From Apricaphanius iberus (Eukaryota > Chordata > Actinopteri > Cyprinodontiformes > Aphaniidae), in contig JAPXFQ010002844.1 of NCBI GenBank assembly GCA_028564705.1, forward strand, positions 67,501 through 131,500: a stretch of 64,000 bases of DNA, in the 5' to 3' direction. Of this stretch, positions 35,412 to 47,200 are shown piece by piece; within the stretch, counting starts at the first letter, position 1, and every line of letters starts with the position of its first letter. A model generated the notes under the pieces. That model was not told the DNA's origin. It was given only the letters and a program-made list of their open reading frames with translations, and made no database searches. The translations under genes and the position numbers were made by a program.

Positions 35412-36250
35412 GGTTCTACTTTCCTGGTTCTAATGAGAACACCAGCAGCAGCGTTCTGGATCAGCTGCAGCTGTCTGATTGACTTTTTAGGTAGACCTGT
35501 GAAGATACTGTTACAGTAATCATAAATGCATGGATTAGTTTTTCTAGGTCTCCTTGTGTCATCAGTCCTTTAATCCTAGAAATGTTCCTCAGCTGATAGA
35601 AAGCTGACCTTTTTATTGCCTTTATGTGACCCTGGAGGTTCTGGTCTGAGTCCATTATTACACCTAGATTTATGGCCTAATTAGTAGTTTCTAGTTGGAC
35701 CTGTTTAAGCTGATTACTTATATTTAATCAATCTTTTTTGGATCCAAATATAAGTACTTTAGTTTTACTTTTGTTCAGTTGGAGGAAATTATGGGACATC
35801 CAGCTGTTAATTTGTTCAATGCATTTATTGAGGATTTGGACGCCTTCAACATCACCTGGTGACATTGAGATATAAAGCTGAGTGTCATCAGCATAGTTGT
35901 TGTAGTTAACATTGTTGGTGGTTATAATCTGTCTTAGTGGGAGCATGTAGGTGCTACATAGGAGGGGCCCTAGGATGGAGCCCTGGGGGACCCCACATGT
36001 AATTTCTGTGTTTTTTGATGAAAACTGGCTAATCGACACAAAGAACTTCCTGTTCTTAAGGTAGGATTTGAACCAGTCGAGTACTGTGCCAGAGAGTCCG
36101 ACCCAGCTCTCTAGACGTTCCAGTAAAATATCATGATCAACGGTATCAAACGCTTAACTGATGTCTAATAGAACCAGTACTGTGGTTTTACCACGGTCAG
36201 TATTTGTATGGATTTCAGTAAAGACTTTGAAGGTCTTCACAAAGCATTGC
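35411..36250 (-). pseudogene. L2-type LINE reverse transcriptase fragment (minus strand)
   Basis: Minus-strand frames give VFTEIHTNTDRGKTTVLVLL, DIS-stop-AFDTVDHDILL (RT motif A region, one in-frame stop near 36154), SGTVLDWFKSYL, then CGVPQGSILGPLL, YADDTQLYIS (motif C) and NKSKTKVLIF. A further frame at 35461-35655 reads ISRIKGLMTQGDLEKLIHAF. These are hallmark L2-clade sequences. The + strand copy at about 58540-59275 belongs to the same family. Here the 3' end of the LINE is missing and the sequence passes straight into the 32-bp array. Confidence 0.85.
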
Positions 36251-37521
36251 ATCCAGGTGATAGTCACATCCCTTTTTCCATATAGCACCTGAAATACATG
36301 CTCACTGAAGTCCAACAGTTGTAGCAGCAACTTAGATAAAACAGTGTTAATAGTGTTTCCATGGTTACCGTAGTAATGTTGAAGGCGTGTTTCCTTCTTC
36401 TCTTCATCACCTGAACACTGATCAGTAATGTGGCCGAGCTTCATTGTTTTAAACATCTCCAGGTTCCGGTTTTCCACTGAAGAACGTCCAGAGTCGCTGT
36501 GGCAGCAGCACCAAACTGAAAACCTTTTAATTCAAGCACCGAAACAGGATTTTTCCTGCAGCTTCAAACATTAGAAGACGTAAGAAAAGAGAGAGGAATA
36601 TCTGTGGTTTGTTTCTGCTGCGGTTAAACTGAAGCAGCATGATTAAAGGTCTCATTACCCGTTCTCCGATGAAAGCTGGAAGCTCCCATCGGATGCTCCC
36701 CTTCTGGGGAAAACACAGGACCGGTTCTGTTGAGCAGAACCACGCAGCCTCTGAGAAGGCTTTTAATGGAAACCAATTCAGGCTGAACGCTCTGATGTCG
36801 GGTCCATCCCCCCAGAGCGTCAATGCCTCCCCTGCAGCAGGGAGAGCCGGCCCATCAGAACGTTCGGTCCGTTCTGCTGGCAGAACCAGAACCAAGATAA
36901 ACATCCAGGCAGCTTCTGCTGGACAGATGGACATTTAAGCTGAAAGAAACGTGTTTATAGCTCATTCAGTGATAAAAACGACACTTTGAATGATAGATTT
37001 GTCTTTTCAGTAATAAACAGCAGGAATTAAAAACTAAATGACAGCTTTAGATGGTTCTGGATGTGATATCAGCTAAAGATAACCTGAGGGACGTTCAAAC
37101 ATCTGATTCATTTCTTAACCAATTTCTCTCCAAAACATGAACTTTAGTTTCTTTGAGTCGTACAGAGGAGAACCTGTACTTCCTCAGGATTTCTTACTAG
37201 AGAGCAAAATTGATTACAGCGAGTTCTGAAGCAGCCCAGAGAATTACACTCCCACCACTGTGTTTGACTGTAGGGATGATAATCTGGTTCTGAAATGCTC
37301 TTTGTTCTACACCATGTGTAACAGGACACTCACCTGTGACATGTCTGTTTTAATCACTGATTTATTGACCAGTTCTGTTGATATAAGAGTAATTTAAATA
37401 AAGGTTCTAGATCAGAGGTGCGCAAAGTTTTCCCTCAGTGGTCTAAATTGAAAATCTGTCAGAGAGCTGTGGGGCAAATGTAATAATTTTTTTACACAAA
37501 ATACAAATACTGATAGTTAAG
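36251..37521. other. PEX7 last intron, no gene recognised
   Basis: Overlapping open frames on both strands at 36527-36938 lack recognisable domains and have no splice support. The segment is otherwise featureless intron. Confidence 0.35.
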
Positions 37522-37648
37522 AAAGCCAAGTCTCCACAAAGGATATATGTTCTGTTAGCCATGTCCCGACGTAGCGTGTTTGGCGTTAGCTTCGTCCCCA
37601 CAATGGATATTGTGGTCTTAACCCCATTCCTACAAAGCATCTTCCGCG
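37522..37648. repeat. degenerate outlying units of the 64-bp minisatellite
   Basis: About four diverged 32-bp units (with GTTAGCCATGTCCCGAC, GTTAGCTTCGTCCCCACAA and CATTCCTACAAAGCAT) precede the insertion at 37649. The same phase of repeat resumes at about 39769, so the insertions split an older array. Confidence 0.8.
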
Positions 37649-37771
37649 CTGCATCTGAATACTTCTTCTACACTTGCTACATAGTGGGCGAAAAGGAGTA
37701 AGCGAACGATGTAGTAGATCCAAATCTCCAGTATGGATCACGGTAGTAGGCATAAAGTTCCTGGATGTATA

Positions 37772-39354
37772 CAGTGTGTTCCAAATTATTATTCAAAAAG
37801 TGTTCAGGAGTGATAAGGTAAGATTCCTTTTGTATTTCAGTTGAACTTGTGGATTGTGATGTGTTTCCGGGCTCTTTATATCACTGAAAGCAATTGCAGA
37901 CACCTGTGCTAATTAGTTGGGCAGGTGTGTCCAATCAAAGGCAAAACTACTTAAGAAGGCTGTCCCACATTATTAAGCAGCCTACATTTTCAACCAAAAT
38001 GGGAAAGAAAAAGGACCTGTCAGCCGCTGAGAAGCAACAAATTATCGGGTGTTTAGGTCAAGGCATGCAAAGAAAATCAGCATTGCCAAGACAATTCATC
38101 GCGATCATCGCACAATCAAGAAGTATGTAGCTGATTCAGAGCACACACGTGTGCGTGCTGATAAGGGAAAACCGAGGACTCTTTCCAATAGGCAATTACA
38201 TCGGGTTAAAAGAGAAGCTGCAAAAATGCCTTGTCTTAGCAGCAGACAAGTTTTTGAAGCTGCTGGTGCCTCCAACGTGCCCCGAACAACAAGATGCAGG
38301 GTCCTCCAGAGGTTTCCAGCTGTGCATAAGCTATCCTTTCGACCTCCCCTATCCACTGCAAACAAGCAAAAATGGGTCCAGTTGGCCAAACAATACATGA
38401 AGACTGACTTCAAAACTGTTTTGTTCACCGATGAGTGCCGTGCAACCCTTGATGGTCCAGATGGATGGAGTGGTGGATGGCTGGTTGATGGCCACCCCAT
38501 GCAAACAAGGCTACGGCGCCAACAAGGAGGAGGTGGAGTAATGTTTTGGGGTGGAATCATGGGGAGAGAGATTGTCAGCCCCTTTAGGATCGCTGACGGG
38601 GTAAAAATGACATCCATAAGGTATGTGGAGTTTCTCAAAGCGCACTTCCTGCCATGGTTCAAAAAGAAGAACCGTGCATTCCGCAGCAAGATCATTTTCA
38701 TGCATGATAATGCACCGTCTCATGCTGCAAAGAACACATCTGCATCTCTGGCTGCTATGGGAATACAAGGGGACAAACTTATGGTGTGGCCCCCATTCTC
38801 CCCTGACCTCAACCCTATTGAGAACCTCTGGAGCATCAGCAAAAGGAGTGTCTATGATGGCGGGAGGCAGTTCACATCTAAGCAACAGCTCTGGGAGGCT
38901 ATTCTGTCCTCATGCAAAACAATTGAAGCAGATGCCATCCAAAACTTGACAAATTCAGTGGATGGGAGAGTTCAGAAGCTCCTTTCGAACAAGGGGTCGT
39001 ATGTGCAAATGTAACATCACCTATAATAAAGTTTTTGATTTGAATACTGTTTGATTTCAGTTACCTTTCAGTTTGTAATAGCCTGTTAATGCTGTCAATT
39101 TCACAAATGACCATTTTTTGCTCTTAATAAAAATGAAAAGTCTGTTGTGCATAATAATTTGGAACATACATTTGAGTGCATTTTAAGCGTCTTATTTTTA
39201 ATAAATATACTGTTATCATTGGGCAGTTTGTTCAAAAACCTTTCAATTGTACTCTAATAGTTGATGACTGGGAAATTACAATGACTGCAATTCATTTAGG
39301 TAATTTGGTAAATCTGATATAAATATGATTTGCATAATAATTTGGAACACAGTG
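37772..39354 (+). mobile_element. Tc1/mariner DD37E transposon with IR/DR ends
   Basis: This 1583-bp element is flanked by TA at 37770-37771 and 39355-39356, the Tc1/mariner target duplication. The outer termini are CAGTGTGTTCCAAATTATTA and, inverted, CACTGTGTTCCAAATTATTA. Second copies lie inside each end: 37961-37979 on the left (16 of 19 match to the right outer copy) and 39148-39166 on the right (19 of 19 identical to 39331-39349), each about 184 bp inward. That is an IR/DR arrangement as in Sleeping Beauty-type elements. It encodes a single-ORF transposase, described separately. Confidence 0.93.
37999..39014 (+). pseudogene. Tc1-like transposase, DD37E, one frameshift
   Basis: The probable start ATG 37999 reads MGKKKDLSAAEKQQIIGCLG in one frame. 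The rest continues from about 38070 in another frame (KTIHRDHRTIKKYVADSEHT and onward) to TAA at 39012-39014, so a single small indel near 38060-38075 separates the helix-turn-helix N-terminus from the body. Catalytic motifs are intact: FTDECRATLDG (first D), FMHDNAPSHAAKN (second D) and SPDLNPIENLW (E), with 37 residues between second D and E. DD37E is the spacing of the TRT group of vertebrate Tc1-like elements, longer than DD34E of classic Tc1. The body of about 320 codons without a stop implies recent activity. Family assignment rests on spacing only. Confidence 0.9.
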
Positions 39355-39768
39355 TACTACCGCCACAGTAAGCAAGCCGGTGGACGCTACGCTATCCCAC
39401 AATGCAGCAGAAGCCCCAAAATGGTACAAGAAGAGTGACCTCGGCAATGAGGAACAATCGAACATTGACACCGCCGCACTATCAGCATATAAATGTAAAA
39501 TTATAGTGATGTTACTGATACCTTAATTGTTTTTTAACAACTGATTAAACATTTAAGTTGATAAGTCAATGTTTAGCGGGACCACAGGCGACTTTACCTA
39601 ACGTAAACTTCTGGGTCACAGGGCATGCAAAACGGTGAAGCAGTACGTCCGATTTCATGCCTACTACTCCCTCGCTTGCTGAGCAGTATTTACTGCATCA
39701 ACGGTCGAGTAGTAGTTACTACGTAGCATGTAGTACATACTAAGGATTTGGATGCAGGGCTTGTGATA

Positions 39769-42700
39769 GCCACGTCCCCACAAAGCATGGTCTGGTGTTA
39801 GCCATGTCCCAACAAAACATGTTGCGTTGTTAGCTTCACCCTCATAAAACATGAATGTATTAGCCATGTCTCCAGATAGCATGTTTGGTGTTAGACCCGT
39901 CCCCACGAAACATGTTGCATTGTTAGCTTCATCCCCACAAAGCATGTTCTGGTGTTAGCCATGTCCTCACTAAACATGTTGCATTGTTAGCTTCATCCCC
40001 ACAAAGCATGTTCTGGTGTTAGCCATGTCCTCACTAAACATGTTGCGATGTTAGCTTCATCCCTACAAAGCATGTTCTGGTGTTAGCCATGTCCTCACTA
40101 AACATGTTGCATTGTTAGCTTCATCCCCACAAAGCATGTTCTGGTGTTAGCCATGTCCTCACTAAACATGTTGCGTTGTTAGCTTCATCCCTACAAAGCA
40201 TGTTCTGGTGTTAGCCATGTCCTCACTAATCATGTTGCGTTGTTAGCTTCATCCCTACAAAGCATGTTCTGGTGTTAGCCATGTCCTCACTAAACATGTT
40301 GCGTTGTTAGCTTCATCCCCACAAAGCATGTTCTGGTGTTAGCATTGTCCTCACTAAACATGTTGCGTTGTTAGCTTCATACCCACAAAGCATGTTCTGG
40401 TGTTAGCCATGTCCTCACTAAACATGTTGCGTTGTTAGCTTCATCCCCACAAAGCATGTTCTGGTGTTAGCCATGTCCTCACTAAACATGTTGCGTTGGT
40501 AGCTTCATCCCCACAAAGCATGTTCTGGTGTTAGCCATGTCCTCACTAAACATGTTGCGTTGTTAGCTTCATCCCCACAAAGCATGTTCTGGTGTTAGCC
40601 ATGTCCTCACTAAACAGGTTGCGTTGGTAGCTTCATCCCCACAAAGCATGTTCTGGTGTTAGCATGTCCTCACTAAACATGTTGCGTTTTAGCTTCATCC
40701 CCACAAAGCATGTTCTGGTGTTAGCCATGTCCTCACTAAACAGTTGCTTGTTAGCTTCATCCCTACAAAGCATGTTCTGGTGTTAGCCATTCCTCACTAA
40801 ACATGTTGCGTTGTTAGCTTCATCCCCACAAAGCATGTTCTGGTGTTAGCCATGTCCTCACTAAACATGTTGCATTGTTAGCTTCATCCCCACAAAGCAT
40901 GTTCTGGTGTTAGCCATGTCCTCACTAAACATGTTGCGTTGTTAGCTTCATCCCCACAAAGCATGTTCTGGTGTTAGCCATGTCCTCACTAAACATGTTG
41001 CGTTGTTAGCTTCATCCCCACAAAGCATGTTCTGGTGTTAGCCATGTCCTCACTAAACATGTTGCATTGTTAGCTTCATCCCCACAAAGCATGTTCTGGT
41101 GTTAGCCATGTCCTCACTAAACATGTTGCATTGTTAGCTTCATCCCCACAAAGCATGTTCTGGTGTTAGCCATGTCCTCACTAAACATGTTGCGTTGTTA
41201 GCTTCATCCCCACAAAGCATGTTCTGGTGTTAGCCATGTCCTCACTAAACATGTTGCGTTGTTAGCTTCATCCCCACAAAGCATGTTCTGGTGTTAGCCA
41301 TGTCCTCACTAAACATGTTGCGTTGTTAGCTTCATACCCACAAAGCATGTTCTGGTGTTAGCCATGTCCTCACTAAACATGTGCGTTGTTAGCTTCATCC
41401 CCACAAAGCATGTTCTGGTGTTAGCCATGTCCTCACTAAACATGTTGCGTTGTTAGCTTCATCCCCACAAAGCATGTTCTGGTGTTAGCCATGTCCTCAC
41501 TAAACATGTTGCGTTGTTAGCTTCATCCCCACAAAGCATGTTCTGGTGTTAGCCATGTCCTCACTAAACATGTTGCGTTGTTAGCTTCATCCCTACAAAG
41601 CATGTTCTGGTGTTAGCCATGTCCTCACTAAACATGTTGCGTTGTTAGCTTCATCCCCACAAAGCATGTTCTGGTGTTAGCCATGTCCTCACTAAACATG
41701 TTGCATTGTTAGCTTCATCCCCACAAAGCATGTTCTGTGTGCCATGTCCTCACTAAACTGTTGCTTGTTAGCTTCATCCCACAAAGCATGTTCTGGTGTT
41801 AGCCATGTCCTCACTAAACATGTTGCGTTGTTAGCTCATCCCACAAAGCAGTTCTGGTGTAGCCATGTCCTCACTAAACATTTGCGTTGTTAGCTTCATC
41901 CCCACAAAGCATGTTCTGGTGTTAGCCATGTCCTCACTAAACATTGCGTTGTAGCTTATCCCCACAAGCATGTTCTGGTGTTAGCCATGTCCTCACTAAA
42001 CATGTTGCGTTGTTAGCTTCATCCCCACAAAGCATGTTCTGGTGTTAGCCATGTCCTCACTAAACATGTTGCGTTGTTAGCTTCATCCCCACAAAGCATG
42101 TTCTGGTGTTAGCCATGTCCTCACTAAACATGTTGCGTTGTTAGCTTCACCCTACAAAGCATGTTCTGGTGTTAGCCATGTCCTCACTAAACATGTTGCG
42201 TTGTTAGCTTCATCCCCACAAAGCATGTTCTGGTGTTAGCCATGTCCTCACTAAACATGTTGCGTTGTTAGCTTCATCCCCACAAAGCATGTTCTGGTGT
42301 TAGCCATGTCCTCACTAAACATGTTGCGTTGTTAGCTTCATCCCTACAAAGCATGTTCTGGTGTTAGCCATGTCCTCACGTTGCGTTGTTAGCTTCATCC
42401 CCACAAAGCATGTTCTGGTGTTAGCCATGTCCTCACTAAACATGTTGCGTTGTTAGCTTCATCCCCACAAAGCATGTTCTGGTGTTAGCCATGTCCTCAC
42501 TAAACATGTTGCGTTGGTAGCTTCATCCCCACAAAGCATGTTCTGGTGTTAGCCATGTCCTCACTAAACATGTTGCGTTGTTAGCTTCATCCCCACAAAG
42601 CATGTTCTGGTGTTAGCCATGTCCTCACTAAACATGTTGCGTTGTTAGCTTCATCCCCACAAAGCATGTTCTGGTGTTAGCCATGTCCTCACTAAACATG

Positions 42701-42811
42701 TTGCATTGTTAGCTTCATCCCCACAAAGCATGTTCTGGTGTTAGCCATGTCCTCACTAAACATGTTGCATTGTTAGCTTCATCCCTACAAAGCATGTTCT
42801 GGTGTTAGCCA
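39769..42811. repeat. 64-bp dimeric minisatellite, about 47 units
   Basis: The unit is two alternating 32-bp halves: GTTAGCCATGTCCTCACTAA + ACATGTTGCGTT, and GTTAGCTTCATCCCCACAAA + GCATGTTCTGGT. Both halves share GTTAGC and the spacing of the monomeric array at 33834-35411. The first few units (39769-39960) are more diverged. Frequent polymorphisms are GCGTT/GCATT and CCCC/CCCT. A cluster of small deletions occurs at about 41735-41960. The array ends abruptly at the LINE beginning about 42812. Confidence 0.97.
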
Positions 42812-42876
42812 CTGGTGATTCACTGCGAAAGAAAGAACTTAAGAGGAATACTGATCGGTGAGTTAGCTGCTAGCAA

Positions 42877-43539
42877 ATGCCTCAAAGAAAACCCACAAAA
42901 GAGAAAATGAGTCACCAACCAAAAAAGCCCGACCTAAAGGGAAAAAGAATCCTATCCAAAAGAACAGAAAGCTGTCCACACATCGCTTGGCGACCATAAC
43001 TACCAGGGATGTGTAGAAGAGGAAGAAGTGGAACTCGTCCCTCTTGCCCGCTAAAGAGCCCGGCACCAAAGAAACTTAACAGCGGGCCAACGGAGCCTTC
43101 TATGAACGAGTTACAGATGACCATCCTGAAGACTGTAAAAGATAGAGCCGATTTCAAGGAGCTCAAAGTTTCTGTCAAGTTTGCACACAAAGAAATCAAC
43201 GATATAAAATCAGAAAATGCTGCGCTTAAGAAACAATGTGAAAAGCACCACATGGAGATAATGTCGCTGAAAGAGCGTGTAACTGATGCAGAACGCTACA
43301 AGCGGAGATGGTGCCTGCGACTTTACGGATTACCTGAGCAAGATAATGAGAACGTCAAACAGAAAGTGGCAGAGTTCTGTTAGAAGATTACACCAGAAAT
43401 GGGGACCAGAGCAGCTGAGGGAAATTGACATCGCACACAGGCTGGGAAGACGGGCAGAAGGCAAAACCCGCGGTGTCATCATCCTCTTCGCTTTTCGCTC
43501 CGTGAGAGATGAGATCTGGAGGGCCGCCAAAAGCAACAC
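42877..43539 (+). pseudogene. LINE ORF1 (L1-type RNA-binding protein), frameshifted and interrupted
   Basis: From ATG 42877 the frame reads MPQRKPTKEKMSHQPKKPDL and then shifts. The main part (from about 43009) has KELKVSVKFAHKEINDIKSE, NAALKKQCEKHHMEIMSLKE (coiled coil), then RYKRRWCLRLYGLPEQ and DNENVKQKVAEFC. After another shift come DIAHRLGRRAEGKTRGVIIL and FAFRSVRDEIWRAAK. The coiled coil followed by R-NLRI-GLPE and HRLG...R-I-V-F motifs is the L1 ORF1p plan. The C-terminus continues after the MITE at 44152 (LREKKKK...). Confidence 0.8.
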
Positions 43540-43542
43540 TTA

Positions 43543-44148
43543 GGGCGCTTTCACATGGTACGGGAGTCCGTACTCGGGTATGGTATTTGGTCAAAATCCA
43601 CTTATTTCGTACCATGTGAACACAGACTGTACCGTGCCAGGATACGGCCAGAGAGACCTGCCTTGGAGGTAGTATCCGAGTCCAGGTACGAGCGGCCACG
43701 TATCATGTGAACACAACCCGTACTCTGGCCGTACTCAAGACAATAGACGCGCTCCACGCGGAAATGACGACACCGCCGGCCGAAATTACAGAATCACCTC
43801 GCGACCATACAAATACCAAAACAACGCGATTCAAGCATCCCACAGCAACACAGCAGGTTACAAAACGGCGGGTTTACTACAACACTCACCCTGTAGATGG
43901 CTTCAGGTAGCAGCTGACCAGTAGACCAGTTTGTTTACATTCTAGCCTGTCGCTCGTTTTATGACGTCGGTACTTCTCACTCCCTTGTTTGTTGGAGAAC
44001 TACAGACTTATTTGTATACCGTCACCTGCTGTTTATTTGTAGTAAAACACTGGATTCAAATACGGGCAGAGATCCGTGACATGTGAACAGAAAAAATTTG
44101 CATTTTCTCTGGCCGTTTTCTGGTACGGCCACACATGTGAAAACGGCC
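43543..44148. mobile_element. PIF-Harbinger-type MITE inside LINE ORF1
   Basis: The termini GGGCGCTTTCACATG and (inverted) GGCCGTTTTCACATG match at 13 of 15 positions. The trinucleotide TTA flanks both ends (43540-43542 and 44149-44151), the PIF-Harbinger target duplication. Internal motifs ACATGTGAA and GTACGG recur. The LINE ORF1 frame runs into the element (AKSNT) and resumes after it, so the MITE inserted after the LINE. Confidence 0.85.
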
Positions 44149-44269
44149 TTACCTACGTGAGAAAAAAAAAAAGCACGCAAGAACGGGAGTTCTTTGTGGG
44201 AGTGAAAGGATACATAGATGGTAAGGAGATTCGCCATGTGTCTGAAAGCTAAACCCAAGATGCTGTCTA

Positions 44270-47200
44270 TGAAGATGTTCTTGCTCTCTTACCCCATATC
44301 TCACTGTCAGTGATTCACAAGAGATATTCGGGACTAAAAGAACTATATAATTGTAAGTTGACAGAATTCGTTCTAAATGTTCTAATCGTTATTTTGAACT
44401 GTGTTCACTTTACTAGAAATGAATTTTCTAAATGTTACTTCACACTTTGTTCATACGGTTAATATGCGATGAACAATTTTCCAAAGCTATCTATATACTA
44501 CACTGAATACTCTATTTTGCTATGTCTAAATGTAAAATACATGCTTAAAATAGGAGTCATTTTATAGGGTTGACGTCTTTGAGATAATATTGTGATAGTT
44601 TTCTATATAAGATTTTTTTCTGGATTTTATTTTTCTGCGAAATACTGTAAAAAGAAAAGCGTTTTTCTTATTTTGCAAGGAGGCAAAGGCAGATTTTGTC
44701 TTTCTTGCTCAGAGGATGAAACATTCTGGAAAAATCAATGGGGGAAAGAAAGTTGGTTTTTCTCATGGGTCTAATAGGTCTGCAGGAGTCACAGTTCTAA
44801 AGGACAAATTCAATGGGAAGGTTTTGGACAAAAGAATTGATCATAAAGGACACTATATATTTTTTGGTCTTGGAAATAAATACGCACTTTTTTTCACTAG
44901 GGAACATTTATGGATATAACACTGACTCAATAAACTCACTTATTAGAGGAGGTTGAAAATGTTATTAATTCCCTCACCTACAAATACCCTTCAGCCAAGA
45001 TTATTTTGGGAGGGGACTTTAATCTGGTATGGTCTCAGGACCTGGATAGACACCCTTACCCAATACCAAATTTTGCACAAGATTAAACTTAGTAGACATA
45101 TGGAGACACAATAATCCAACAGAGAGGCAATATACATGGAACAAGAACGATCTCTCACGCTGCTCTCGAATCGACCTTTGGCTGATCTCTAATGGCATGG
45201 AGAAACGGGTCACAGAAGTTAAAATTTGTCCTACTATAATGACAGATCATAGAACAATAGTTTTCAAATGAAATAGGTCACAGCAACGTAAAATAAACAA
45301 ATTCAATTATTGGAAGTTTAACAATGCTTTGTTAAACAACAAAAACTTTACAGAATCTATAAAAAAAACTTATAAGACAACATTGGGAACAAGCAGTCTC
45401 TGTAGAGAAATATGGCAAACAATGGGAATTGGTCAAATATGAAATTAGAAAATATGCCATTAGTTTCAGCAAAGACATACTAAAAGAAAAAGAAGAAGAA
45501 TTGAATTTTTAACCAAAGGTATCTCAGACATCATTCTAAATTCAACAAATAATGAACAACCCATACAGGTAGACTGCATTCAAACAGAATTGGATGAAAT
45601 TTATAAGGAAAAAGCTAAAGATGAGACTAAAATGGTTTGAAGAAGGAGAGAAAAACAGCAAATATTTTTTTGGCAATGAAAGAAGAAACAAACTAAAGAA
45701 TTTCGTTATCTAAACCAAAAATAGGAAGTTCCATAACAGAAGATTATAATGTCATATCCAAGTTTGTGTCCGTATATTATGCTAATCTTCACACGATGGA
45801 TTTATGTGCCGAGTCATCTGATATTTTTAATTCACTTGTAGATGTCAAGAAAGCAAGCACCTCCTTCAGAGAGAAATGTGATGAACTGTTATCTATCGAG
45901 GAAATAAAATGGGGAATAAAACATCTTAAACTCAACAAATCACCTGGTAATGATGGCCTTACAGGTGAATTTTACCAAAGCATTTCTTGAAGAAACATCC
46001 AAATTTCTCTTGGCCGAATATAATGAAGCCTTGAGTGATGAAGAATTACCCCAATCAATGAAGCAAGGCCTAATAACGTTAGTCCCTAAACCTAATAAAG
46101 ACTCCCTACTGATTGATAATTGGCGTGGTATTACGTTGTTAAACAATGATTACAAAATCGGTACTAGTCGGTACTAGCCAAACGATTAAAATATGAAATA
46201 AGCGACCTTATACACGATTCTCAAAGTAAGTGGCTTCATGCCTAAACGTCACATTTCTAATAATATTAGATTAGTGTTGGACTTGGTAAATTATATTTTC
46301 AGAAGGCATTCGATACAATTAGTCATGAATTCATATTAGACACCCTATCCTTCTTAAACTTTGGCAAAGTAATGAAAACACTTTTTAAAAATACTAATAG
46401 CTCAATGAAACTGATGTATGGAACATCTCAGAGATTTAATGTACCGCCAAGGGTGCCCAGCCTCCCCTTATATCTTCTAGCTTGTTGCCCAAATGTTAAA
46501 TTACTTGATAGTACAAACTCCTTTTAAGGGAATCGGAGTATTTGACAAAGAATTAAAAATCTCACAACTAGCAGATGATACTACTCTATTTTTTTTACAA
46601 AGTATCAAACAAGTACCCCTAGTTCTCTTTACAATTTCTAAGTTCTCAAAAGTATCAGGATTAAAACTAAGTGTTAAAAAATGTGAAATTCTGCCCCTAA
46701 AATGTGAAATTTCCGCTCAAAAACACTGTAACTTATCCCGGTATTAAATTATCGCGAAGTCCTAGAGAAACTCTGGACCTAAATAAGCTCCCCGGTGACT
46801 CGGGCCATCGAAACCAAATTCAGTTGTTGGTCTGCCAGAGATCTATCCATATATGGCAGAGTTCTGTTAAGTAAGGCAGAGGGGATGTCACGAGCAGTTT
46901 TCTCATCTCTACACGTTCAAAACTCCATTTGCTCCCAACTTGATAAAATTCTCTGTAATTTTTTTATGGAAGAATAAGCCTGACGAGGTTAAAAGGTCTG
47001 TTCTCTCAAACCCTCCGGCTGAATGTGCTGACATTTACCTCATTTAACCAAACTATAACAATCAACTGGATTAAAAGATTCCTTAAGTGTCCAAATAGTA
47101 TGTGGAATATTATTCCCAACAGCTTATCTGAAACCATTGGTGGTCTTAATTTTCTATTGATACGTCCTTTTTCGGTAGGAAAACTCCCTGTGAAATTAAG

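Larger units (their letters stand above)
37649..39757. mobile_element. MITE-like DNA element interrupted by a Tc1-like transposon
   Basis: CTGCATCTGAATACTTC at 37649 and, inverted, CTGCATCCAAATCCTTAG ending at 39757 form imperfect terminal repeats that extend into GCTACATAGT/GCTACGTAGT. Removing the Tc1-like insertion leaves about 524 bp, with no coding sequence. It sits within the minisatellite. No clear target duplication was found. Confidence 0.6.

Noticed and set aside
36527..36938. Opposite-strand frames of 135 and 99 codons
   Set aside because: No recognisable domain or conserved motif; intronic and most likely chance.
38105..38701. 198-codon minus-strand frame
   Set aside because: It is the antisense shadow of the Tc1-like transposase, whose + frame holds the catalytic motifs.
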